A DNA stretch of 43,298 nucleotides from Sphingomonadales bacterium (GTDB lineage: Bacteria; Pseudomonadota; Alphaproteobacteria; Sphingomonadales; Sphingomonadaceae), in assembly GCA_013297725.1 (NCBI GenBank), contig JAAFIB010000017.1, positions 1 to 43,298 on the forward strand, written 5' to 3'. Each line of letters opens with the position of its first letter. Within the stretch, counting starts at the first letter, position 1. The notes below the pieces were generated by a model. That model saw nothing but the letters and a program-made list of their open reading frames with translations. It had not been told where the DNA came from and searched no databases. The position numbers and the translations under genes were made by a program. This document shows, in pieces, positions 36,942-43,298 of this stretch.

Positions 36942-38072
36942 ATGTCAGAACGTAAACTGAAATCATGGGTAGAAGCTGGGCTGATCGATAGTTCCGCTGC
37001 GGATCGTATTCGCACATGGGAAGCAAGCCATGCAAAGCCACTCGCGCTTTGGGCCATTATCGGCATTGCTGCGCTTGCCATAGGTTTGGGCGTCATCTCA
37101 CTGATCGCCGCCAATTGGGATGCGATTGATGGTCCGGTTCGGCTTGCGATCCATTTCGCAATCATGGCCGGTGTTGCCGGCTGGCTGATGCTGCAAGAAA
37201 AATCGCATGACGCATTTCAAGAGGCCGGAGTGTTCGTCCTTGGCGCGCTGGGCCTATCGTTTTTTGGCCATATAGGTCAGGTGTATCAAACAAGTTCGCC
37301 GCTGTGGCAGCCATTGGGAGCATGGCTGTTGCTGTTTTCGCCATTGCTATTGTATTTTGGTCGCGGGTGGTTGTCGGCTTTAGTGTGGTTTGCGGCGCTG
37401 GCTGCAACCGCGTTAAGTTATGTCGGCGAAACGCTTGATTTGCCAGCGGCGCTATCCCCGACAGTGATGGGCCTAACGATTGCTGCACCGATCATTGTTG
37501 TCGGACTGGCAAGCTGGATGCGCAATCAAACCGTGCGACCTTATTTTTGGTTGCGGCTTCAACAAGTATCGCTGGTTTATGCAATCATCGTGGCAAGCTT
37601 GTCACTGATAAGCTCAGCCGATTCCCGTGGTATTTTTTGGGACACACAGAATGGCTATGGTTTTGGACCAGCGTTCGCCGCAAGTATCATAGCTTTAGTC
37701 ACTGCAGCTCTCATCTGGATCGCTCGGAAAAACAAATCTGGAGAAGCGGTTGCTGGCTTACTGACAACGGCCGCTATCCTTAACCTATTGGGCTGGGTAT
37801 TTGCTGGCAGCAGCGTGATGGCCGCCATCTTGTTCATCAGCCTGTGGGTCGCGGTTGCTGCTGCAAGCCTTTATGCCAGTTGGCGACAAGTGTTTCAGGC
37901 ATCGGTCGCGGTTATCGCGCTTCGGCTTATCATCCTCAGTTTCGAACTCGGCGATGATTTGCTGGGCAGCGGCCTTGGTTTGATTCTGACCGGATTGTTG
38001 ACACTCGTTATTGCTTGGATTGCTTACCGTATCTCAAGCAAATTTGCGCCGGTTGAGGAGGCAACAACATGA
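36942..38072 (+). CDS. DUF2157 membrane protein
   Basis: A 376-residue integral membrane protein. A cytoplasmic N-terminal stretch (MSERKLKSWVEAGLIDSSAADRIRTWEASHAKP) is typical of DUF2157, followed by about ten transmembrane helices. Function is unknown. It overlaps the GDYXXLXY gene by 4 bases, and these two families co-occur widely, so they likely work together. It begins 28 bases after the guanylyltransferase, possibly in the same transcript. Confidence 0.88.
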   Translation: MSERKLKSWVEAGLIDSSAADRIRTWEASHAKPLALWAIIGIAALAIGLGVISLIAANWDAIDGPVRLAIHFAIMAGVAGWLMLQEKSHDAFQEAGVFVLGALGLSFFGHIGQVYQTSSPLWQPLGAWLLLFSPLLLYFGRGWLSALVWFAALAATALSYVGETLDLPAALSPTVMGLTIAAPIIVVGLASWMRNQTVRPYFWLRLQQVSLVYAIIVASLSLISSADSRGIFWDTQNGYGFGPAFAASIIALVTAALIWIARKNKSGEAVAGLLTTAAILNLLGWVFAGSSVMAAILFISLWVAVAAASLYASWRQVFQASVAVIALRLIILSFELGDDLLGSGLGLILTGLLTLVIAWIAYRISSKFAPVEEATT

Positions 38073-38635
38073 AGCTTCGCCCTGCCCTTGCCGCAGTGTT
38101 GCTGCTGCCTCTGATCGGATTTGGCGCTAGCTGGGCGATGACGCACCAAAAGGCGCAATTGGGCACCGATTGGGATGTGCCAATCGCAGGCTATGATCCG
38201 CGCGATCTCCTGCGCGGGCATTATCTGCAATATCGTTACGAATGGCCGGGCATTTCCGCTGGAGAAAACGGCAGCACGCCCTATTACTCGGCGCTTTGCA
38301 TAAAGGGTAGCGCGCCCAATATCGCCGCAGTCAGCGACTTTGAAAACGGAGCGGTCGCGCAATGCGATAGCATCGCCCGCGCGCCTGATGATGGCTTAAC
38401 CAGCCTAATCGATTCCCGCTATTACGTTCCGCAAACAAAGGCCGCTGGGTTGGAGGATAAGCTGCGCGATCCAAAGCTACAGGCGATCATGCGCGTGCGG
38501 ATCCGCGAAGATGGCGTTGTGACGCCAAAATCGCTGCGCTTTCGGCCATTGACCGCTGCCGAGATCGCTGAGCGAGCAGCGCGTGAAGCGCGCGATTCCC
38601 AGCAGCCGCCACCGCCAACTCCCATCAGCCAATAG
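38069..38635 (+). CDS. GDYXXLXY domain-containing protein
   Basis: A 188-residue protein with a single N-terminal membrane anchor (LRPALAAVLLLPLIGFGASWAM). The name-giving motif region is GYDPRDLLRGHYLQYRYEW, here with DPRDLLRGHYLQY in place of the strict GDYxxLxY. A proline-rich tail (QQPPPPTPIS) ends the protein. It is paired with DUF2157 upstream. Its 3' end overlaps the convergent carotenoid oxygenase gene by 11 bases. Function unknown; a periplasmic position is inferred from the anchor. Confidence 0.88.
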   Translation: MKLRPALAAVLLLPLIGFGASWAMTHQKAQLGTDWDVPIAGYDPRDLLRGHYLQYRYEWPGISAGENGSTPYYSALCIKGSAPNIAAVSDFENGAVAQCDSIARAPDDGLTSLIDSRYYVPQTKAAGLEDKLRDPKLQAIMRVRIREDGVVTPKSLRFRPLTAAEIAERAAREARDSQQPPPPTPISQ

Positions 38636-40070
38636 TTCCGTGAAAGCCAAGCGGCAGCGGCAGGCTGGCTTGCCATGTCGCAACCGGGCCATCGCTTAGC
38701 TTTGCGGCGTTCAGCAGATGCAGCTCGGTCTTTTGCGCTTTCAGGTTCAGCGTTGTGCCGATTAACCAACCATCCCGTTCGCCAGCGCCATTTGCAACGA
38801 ACAGGAATTCCTCGACCAGATGATCGTCGCCGAAATCATGCTTGTCATCGCGGCCCTTTTGCCAATCCCACTTCGCAATCGCATGCGGAAACGGGGTATT
38901 GCGATAGCCGGTGACGTGCGTTGTAAACCGCCGTGCCAGCCCCGCCATCCGCTGGTCACTCGCGGGGAACTCGGCTGCAACACGGGTGGTCTGCATCTCG
39001 GCCTTGCCGTCTGGACGCAGAACAATCTGCGTCAGCATCGGCGTCGGCGCTTTGATATGCTGTCCGCGCAATAATGCCGAGGCTGATTTCTGGCCAAAGG
39101 TGGGGTTGGCCTCAAGACAGCCGTCAAAACGGATCGTGCCATCGCTTTCTTCCCAGCCAGCGGCCAAGTGAAAGAACGAGAATGCGGGCAATTCAAACAC
39201 GCGGCGCTTGCTGAAATCATCCTTGTCGACCACCAATACCTGCGTGCCCAGTTCCGGCTTCCAGCTCATCCCCGTCGACAGCGGAAACTTGAATTCCTCT
39301 TGCACCCAGGGTTGCAGCACAAAGATCAAATGCCGCGCTGTGGTGGTGAAATCGTGAAAGTAACTGTTGCGATCCAGCGCGATCATCTCAGCCTTCGCCA
39401 GGCTGCCATCGGGGTTTAGTTTCCAGACATAGGTATTCTGCCCATTGCCGCCAAAGTTCCACACCGTGCCATCGCGATCAACATGCGGATGTGCCGAGAA
39501 CGGCATTTGTTTCAAATCGCGGCGGAATGTCTTTGGCCCTTGAGTAGCAAGCGTTGCGGCGTCCAGCATCGTTGCCGATCCGCCCTCCCACAATGCATAT
39601 AGTTGCCCGCCCGCTACCATGACGCTGGTGTTTGCCGCATTGGTATCATCAGGGCCGTTGATCACCGCACCATTGCGGCGCGGGCTGCCAAAGCCGGGCT
39701 GGACCATCGCGTTCAGCTTGGCCTCCAACCGCCGCTTAGGCGTATCGACAAAGCGCGCTGCCAGCGTTGCCTTGCCGCCCTCAACTCGCCAGCGCCGGAC
39801 CAAACCGTCGCCATCGAACCAATGCCCCGATGCGCTATCCCCGCGCCGAAACTTGGCCGGGCCGTTGCGGAACAATGTGGTGGAAAGCCCCACTGGCACT
39901 TTGCCCTGCACCAACGTCAGCGCTTCTTGCGGAACATCCGCCTCGACATCCGCCACGCCGAGCGCCCATCCCGCAGGCGACGCCCCGGCAAGCGCCATGT
40001 CTGGCGTAATCACAGCAGCCCCGATAATCAGGCTGGTTCCCAAAAATTGGCGGCGGTCGAGGTTAGTCAT
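38625..40070 (-). CDS. Carotenoid oxygenase family protein with twin-arginine signal
   Basis: A 481-residue Fe(II)-dependent dioxygenase-fold protein that in relatives cleaves carotenoids, stilbenes or lignin monomers. It starts with a twin-arginine signal (LDRRQFLGTSLIIGAAVIT), implying folded export. Candidate iron histidines lie in AHPHVD, YFHDFTT, FSFFHLAAG and the C-terminal FHGTIG, one per blade pair as usual. It is co-directional with and 15 bases downstream of the DUF2141 gene. The substrate is unknown; periplasmic location is unusual to note. Confidence 0.9.
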   Translation of the reverse strand: MTNLDRRQFLGTSLIIGAAVITPDMALAGASPAGWALGVADVEADVPQEALTLVQGKVPVGLSTTLFRNGPAKFRRGDSASGHWFDGDGLVRRWRVEGGKATLAARFVDTPKRRLEAKLNAMVQPGFGSPRRNGAVINGPDDTNAANTSVMVAGGQLYALWEGGSATMLDAATLATQGPKTFRRDLKQMPFSAHPHVDRDGTVWNFGGNGQNTYVWKLNPDGSLAKAEMIALDRNSYFHDFTTTARHLIFVLQPWVQEEFKFPLSTGMSWKPELGTQVLVVDKDDFSKRRVFELPAFSFFHLAAGWEESDGTIRFDGCLEANPTFGQKSASALLRGQHIKAPTPMLTQIVLRPDGKAEMQTTRVAAEFPASDQRMAGLARRFTTHVTGYRNTPFPHAIAKWDWQKGRDDKHDFGDDHLVEEFLFVANGAGERDGWLIGTTLNLKAQKTELHLLNAAKLSDGPVATWQASLPLPLGFHGTIG

Positions 40071-40085
40071 GACGATCCCTTTCGC

Positions 40086-40529
40086 TTACTTTATTTCAAT
40101 GCTGTGCGCATTATCGCCAGCCTTTATTTCAAACGCCGCTTCGGCCCATTTCGCTGGCCCCATATTGCCGACTGCATTGTTGGAAAATGCAAAGGGTTCG
40201 GTTGGCATACCATAAGGATTAGTTCCCATTTGGCCGTCGCCGTCAATATCGTGAAACGATTTAATCGCGTACCGTCCGGGCTTTAATCCTGCCAACTGCG
40301 TTGCGATTTCGGCTTTGTCGGCTTTGATCATGATCATCCGCAATGGCGCGGCTTTATCGTTATAGGCGTCTTCGCTATCGACCAGCACGCCCATCACAGC
40401 GCCCTCTTGTTCCGCGATGCCAGTAAAGCTTAGCGTCAGGGTCGCACTATCATCTTGGGCGACGGCGGCGGCGGAAAAGCTGGCGCCGGTCATGGCGACT
40501 GCGATAAAGATTGATTTCAACTGGTTCAT
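40086..40529 (-). CDS. Exported DUF2141 protein
   Basis: A 147-residue secreted protein: signal peptide MNQLKSIFIAVAMTGASFSAAAVA, then LTLSFTGIAEQEGAVMGVLVDSEDAY, LAGLKPGRYAIKSFHDIDGDGQMGTNPYGMPTEPFAFSNNA, the DUF2141 hallmark with a DxDxDG-like acidic loop. The ATG at 40529 follows GGAG; the frame extends upstream without support. It precedes the carotenoid oxygenase by 15 bases, forming a two-gene unit. Divergent from the LytTR gene, which may regulate it. Confidence 0.88.
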   Translation of the reverse strand: MNQLKSIFIAVAMTGASFSAAAVAQDDSATLTLSFTGIAEQEGAVMGVLVDSEDAYNDKAAPLRMIMIKADKAEIATQLAGLKPGRYAIKSFHDIDGDGQMGTNPYGMPTEPFAFSNNAVGNMGPAKWAEAAFEIKAGDNAHSIEIK

Positions 40530-40633
40530 GTTACTTGCTCCTGTTTGCGGTTTTGCTAGGGTGATCAACAGATGACAGCGACTGCCCCCCTTAACAAACC
40601 AACATACGTAAACGGCACGGAATACTGCGCCAA

Positions 40634-41494
40634 ATGACTGATAATGCCGTTCACGCATCGCCAAAGGCGACACTAGAAACGCCAGCGGCAGCCGCAACAA
40701 CGCCTATGGACGGCAGCTTCGGCGCACGCCACCGGCGCAGCTATCTGCTCGCCATTGGTATCGGCGTCGTCATGGCAATCATCGCGCCGTTACAGACCGA
40801 CAATATCGATTTGCTGCCGCGCATGGCCTATTGGCAAATCCTGATGCTGTCGGGCGCAACGCTGGGCCTTGGCATCACAGAACTGGTTGAACGTTGGGGC
40901 CGCCTGCGCCGTTGGCCATGGGCAGAGGTGCCGTTGATCGGCACCCTGATCGCGCTGCCGCTGACGATGATTGTGATGGGAACCGGCGCGATGTTCTTTG
41001 GCACACAAGCCAGCGGCGTATTTCGTTTCAGCTATAATTTCGGCGTCACCGCATTGATCAGCATCGCGATAACCGCCCTGGGCCACGCGATCAGCAGCAA
41101 CAAAGGCGAAGTGCAGCCAGCAACACCTGCACAGCAACCTCAACCTGAACCAACATATCCCGCCCCCACAGCAACTAATCGCTTCGCCGAACGCCTGCCC
41201 CTGCCGTTACGCACCCTGCCCGTCATCGCGCTGCAAGCCGAAGACCACTATCTCCGCGTCCACTTTCAGGGCGGGCAATCCACCCTGATCCTGCTGCGCC
41301 TATCCGACGCCATCGCTGAGCTACCCACCGACACAGGCGCACAAACCCACCGCAGCTGGTGGGTAGCAAAGGACGCTGTGCGAGGCGTGGTGAAGGGTGA
41401 TGGACGAGCAACGTTAAAGCTGGATGACGCAATTGAAGCGCCGGTGAGCCGCAGTTTTTATAAGGCGCTAGGGGATAAGGGCTGGTTGGTTTGA
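40634..41494 (+). CDS. Membrane-bound LytTR DNA-binding regulator
   Basis: A 286-residue protein. About four transmembrane helices (residues ~35-160) are joined by a Pro/Gln/Ala-rich linker (about 163-180) to a C-terminal LytTR domain: VIALQAEDHYLRVHFQGGQSTLILLRLSDAIAEL, HRSWWVAKDAVRGVVKGDGRATLKLDDAIEAPVSRSFYKAL. LytTR proteins bind direct repeats in promoters; this one has no receiver domain, so it may answer membrane or envelope signals directly. It is divergent from the DUF2141-carotenoid oxygenase pair across 104 bases. Confidence 0.88.
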   Translation: MTDNAVHASPKATLETPAAAATTPMDGSFGARHRRSYLLAIGIGVVMAIIAPLQTDNIDLLPRMAYWQILMLSGATLGLGITELVERWGRLRRWPWAEVPLIGTLIALPLTMIVMGTGAMFFGTQASGVFRFSYNFGVTALISIAITALGHAISSNKGEVQPATPAQQPQPEPTYPAPTATNRFAERLPLPLRTLPVIALQAEDHYLRVHFQGGQSTLILLRLSDAIAELPTDTGAQTHRSWWVAKDAVRGVVKGDGRATLKLDDAIEAPVSRSFYKALGDKGWLV

Positions 41495-41568
41495 TTTTGG
41501 TTTTAGTGAGAGGTTCTAGGCCGTGTTTGTTTGGGGGGAACGCACACGCGGGTTTCAGGTGAAATTTC

Positions 41569-41598
41569 AAAAAAAGCCGACGCTCCCTGCGAGGCGGC
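41569..41598 (-). terminator. Rho-independent terminator of the HEPN-like gene
   Basis: On the minus strand a GC-rich stem (41598-41576; outer GCCG/CGGC and inner CGC/GCG with a bulge) is followed by seven T residues (41575-41569). It starts 7 bases after the gene's stop codon. Confidence 0.6.
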
Positions 41599-41605
41599 GT
41601 TACAT

Positions 41606-42631
41606 CTACGCTCGGCGAATAAGTGATTTGATCCAAATCATACAGGAATCAATCGCCCAATCGGTTTGCTGCGGGAGCAGCGATGGCAATGGCTGCCCGC
41701 TGGCTGGTCCATGTCCAAACTGATTTCTGATTTCGCCAAAAAGCGTTATGAGGACATCCTTCTCCCAAACTTGGATGAAGCGCGAACCGCTCCGCTCCTT
41801 GACCAAGTTGTCGATGTAGTTGGCCGCTCCTCGCTCGGCTCCCGTCGTCCAGCCCTTGTCATTGGAAATGGTCTTGATGGTGCTTTCCAAGGCGTTTAGA
41901 GCATTTGAGACTGCGTTGCGGTCGCCGCGATCCCGCTCGTCCAGTGACTCTTTCATTTGTTGGTCAACAACTGACCATTTTGGTTCACACACCAACGACC
42001 AGAACGGCCGTTCAACTTGCTGCTCAATCAGAGCGTCTTCTGACATTTGAATGAGGTTGTTGTGACAGATTAACGGTATCTTAGCCTGCCGGTACCGCTC
42101 GTTTAATTCATGGGTATGGGCAGCGAACGCCACCTCTCCAGCCTCGTACGCGCGCCTCTCCCTTTCTTGCCAAATATCACCAATGGCAATGACAAGGGAG
42201 GCCTTTTGCATGGCCAGCTGATTGGCCCGTTCTTGGAATGCGAGTTCAATGAAGCTGATCCGGTATTTCATGAAAAGATCAGGAGAATGCGAGTCTTTGA
42301 ACTGTTCTGTTAGATACATTTTTGTCTTGTTGTCTGCGGTCCTCGGAAAATTCTGGCTTCTTATGTAGCCATTGGGAGCCTTCCAAGAATGTACGTAGGT
42401 CGGCGCTATCAAGTAAGTAACTCCGAGCTCCCGAGCGAGTTTGGAGTGAGCTATTTCCTGACCTTTCATTGCCGGGTCGTCTTTGGATTCCGTGTATCGA
42501 CTTTTGTTACGTAAATACACGTCGTCAGCAATCAGTTGTGCCGCCTGCCCTAGAAAACGGCGATCTCGCTCCGTAAATGTCGACCACAGGGTTACATCTT
42601 CGTAACGGCGAAAAAATGCGTCTGTAAGCAA
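41606..42631 (-). CDS. HEPN-like protein, possible abortive-infection (Abi) type
   Basis: A 341-residue protein unlike the rest of the window. The N-terminal MLTDAFFRRYEDVTLWSTFTERDRRFLGQAAQLI and C-terminal LFGEIRNQFGHGPASGQPLPSLLPQQTDWAIDSCMIWIKSLIRR recall AbiJ/Abi-C type families; this is recalled, not searched. The R302-N-Q-F-G-H307 pattern matches the R-x4-6-H catalytic signature of HEPN ribonucleases. The start is a TTG preceded by GAGGGG, which I prefer to later codons. A long central part (about 90-260) is not recognised. It is followed by a terminator and flanked by an AT-richer gap. Confidence 0.6.
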   Translation of the reverse strand: MLTDAFFRRYEDVTLWSTFTERDRRFLGQAAQLIADDVYLRNKSRYTESKDDPAMKGQEIAHSKLARELGVTYLIAPTYVHSWKAPNGYIRSQNFPRTADNKTKMYLTEQFKDSHSPDLFMKYRISFIELAFQERANQLAMQKASLVIAIGDIWQERERRAYEAGEVAFAAHTHELNERYRQAKIPLICHNNLIQMSEDALIEQQVERPFWSLVCEPKWSVVDQQMKESLDERDRGDRNAVSNALNALESTIKTISNDKGWTTGAERGAANYIDNLVKERSGSRFIQVWEKDVLITLFGEIRNQFGHGPASGQPLPSLLPQQTDWAIDSCMIWIKSLIRRA

Positions 42632-42866
42632 GAAAACCCCTCAACTCCGACATTTGAACTTGAACTCTTTATAAGGTAAGGACCGGCAAATAGCCAGTTG
42701 GCGTTCTGGCAGGCAGTCTCCGCGTCATCAATCTAAACGGCGACATTATGCGTTTCTCTTTGCTAATCGAATGATAGTCATTTTGGAGAGCTGGTTGGAT
42801 CTCGATTTCGACCAAAGGGACAGCCTTGGAATGTTGAATCTTTGGCATGATTTTCTGACCTAAAGA
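42632..42866. other. Gap without a recognised gene
   Basis: 235 bases between the HEPN-like start and the zinc-ribbon gene stop. I see no ORF of family type on either strand; it likely holds the HEPN-gene promoter. Confidence 0.6.
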
Positions 42867-43073
42867 TCAGCAATCGACCATCACTTCTTCGCCGCACTTT
42901 TTGCAAATGAATTCTTGGTGGAACGGGTTGGGATTATGCCCCGCGCTTCGAAAACCCGCCGAAACATCGTCGATTGTGAAATTAGGACCATTATCGTTGT
43001 CGGTACCATGGGCGACGCCAAGCGCCGCACACGGTTCGCATCGGAGGGCATATGTGTATTTCTGCGTTGCCAT
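42867..43073 (-). CDS. Small CxxC zinc-ribbon-like protein
   Basis: A 68-residue protein MATQKYTYALRCEPCAALG...QEFICKKCGEEVMVDC. Two CxxC pairs, CEPC near the N-terminus and CKKC near the C-terminus, suggest a zinc ribbon, and the protein ends in Cys. The ATG at 43073 follows a GAGG site; the frame continues 12 codons upstream. I recognise no family. It could be a stand-alone DNA- or RNA-binding accessory gene in a hypervariable region; that is inference. Confidence 0.5.
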   Translation of the reverse strand: MATQKYTYALRCEPCAALGVAHGTDNDNGPNFTIDDVSAGFRSAGHNPNPFHQEFICKKCGEEVMVDC

Positions 43074-43226
43074 GCTCGTCGCCTCACTTACCCGAATTAC
43101 TTTTATCAAGGATCATTCAATTGACATCCCGAAGCCGTAATACTCTCAACGAGTAGGAAGAACGGTAGCCGGCACAAAAAGAACCATAAGACCCAATACC
43201 GGCATCAAAGGCTCTATACTATTTAG

Positions 43227-43290
43227 ATGTCTGCTTTCAAGTGGTTCAATTTGCTGCTGGAACGTCCGAAATCTTGTCGCAAGCAGACAT
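43227..43290. repeat. Inverted repeat ATGTCTGCTT ... AAGCAGACAT
   Basis: Ten-base perfect inverted arms at 43227-43236 and 43281-43290 are separated by 44 bases, in the last 75 bases of the window, which hold no gene I can see. It may be a long hairpin or the ends of a small element. Confidence 0.5.
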
Positions 43291-43298
43291 AGGCAATT

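Noticed and set aside
43227-43290. IS element or attachment site at the right edge
   Set aside because: Only a 10-base inverted repeat is visible, with no transposase, target duplication or integrase gene; kept only as a repeat.

Overview
This looks like a chromosomal segment from an alphaproteobacterium, most likely Sphingomonadales (Sphingorhabdus/Sphingopyxis-like). The evidence is moderate GC content, a CcrM-type GANTC adenine methyltransferase, split-subunit proton-translocating transhydrogenase genes next to a tiny aa3-oxidase subunit IV-like gene, a PrsK/PrsR/PrsT (PEP-CTERM/XrtA-associated) signalling set, and short sphingomonad-style intergenic inverted repeats. The assignment is by gene content only; there is no rRNA or other phylogenetic marker here.

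Layout. 0.1-3.0 kb: two tandem VOC (glyoxalase-fold) proteins overlapping a ProX-type aminoacyl-tRNA deacylase, and a non-canonical thiolase. 3.0-5.9 kb: tRNA-Ser(CGA), hspQ, and a diheme cytochrome c / parallel beta-helix pair. 6.0-10.4 kb: an Asp/Glu-racemase family protein flanked by inverted repeats, then the transhydrogenase operon (COX IV-like gene, pntAA, pntAB, pntB), interrupted by a DUF559 nuclease-like gene framed by two 50-bp inverted repeat units. 10.6-13.3 kb: an NtrC-like response regulator with a broken GAFTGA motif, DUF2177, and an outer-membrane barrel. 13.5-20.1 kb: a leftward run of tightly overlapping genes from glmM to folP, including a thiD-VOC fusion, rnhB and ccrM. The gap upstream of ccrM holds eight GANTC sites in about 150 bp. 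20.2-27.6 kb: dicarboxylate/amino-acid symporter, aldo/keto reductase, NnrU, and a peptide-use operon (POT transporter, lipoprotein amidohydrolase, amidohydrolase-like protein without its metal HxH motif). 27.8-35.7 kb: nitroreductase, small GntR regulator, and the TIGR03013-type sugar transferase-prsK-prsR-prsT operon. 35.9-41.5 kb: mannose-1-phosphate guanylyltransferase, DUF2157/GDYXXLXY pair, carotenoid oxygenase, DUF2141 protein, and a membrane-bound LytTR regulator. 41.5-43.3 kb: a more AT-rich, accessory-looking end with a HEPN-like (possibly abortive-infection) protein and a small zinc-ribbon protein.

The best leads for something undescribed are (i) the DUF559 cassette, whose terminal repeats supply the stop codon of its own gene and the Shine-Dalgarno sequence of the next operon gene, and (ii) the dense GANTC cluster in front of the gene for the enzyme that methylates GANTC. 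Secondary leads are several 'dead-site' paralogues (thiolase, amidohydrolase, racemase, NtrC-like regulator) and the HEPN protein at the right edge.
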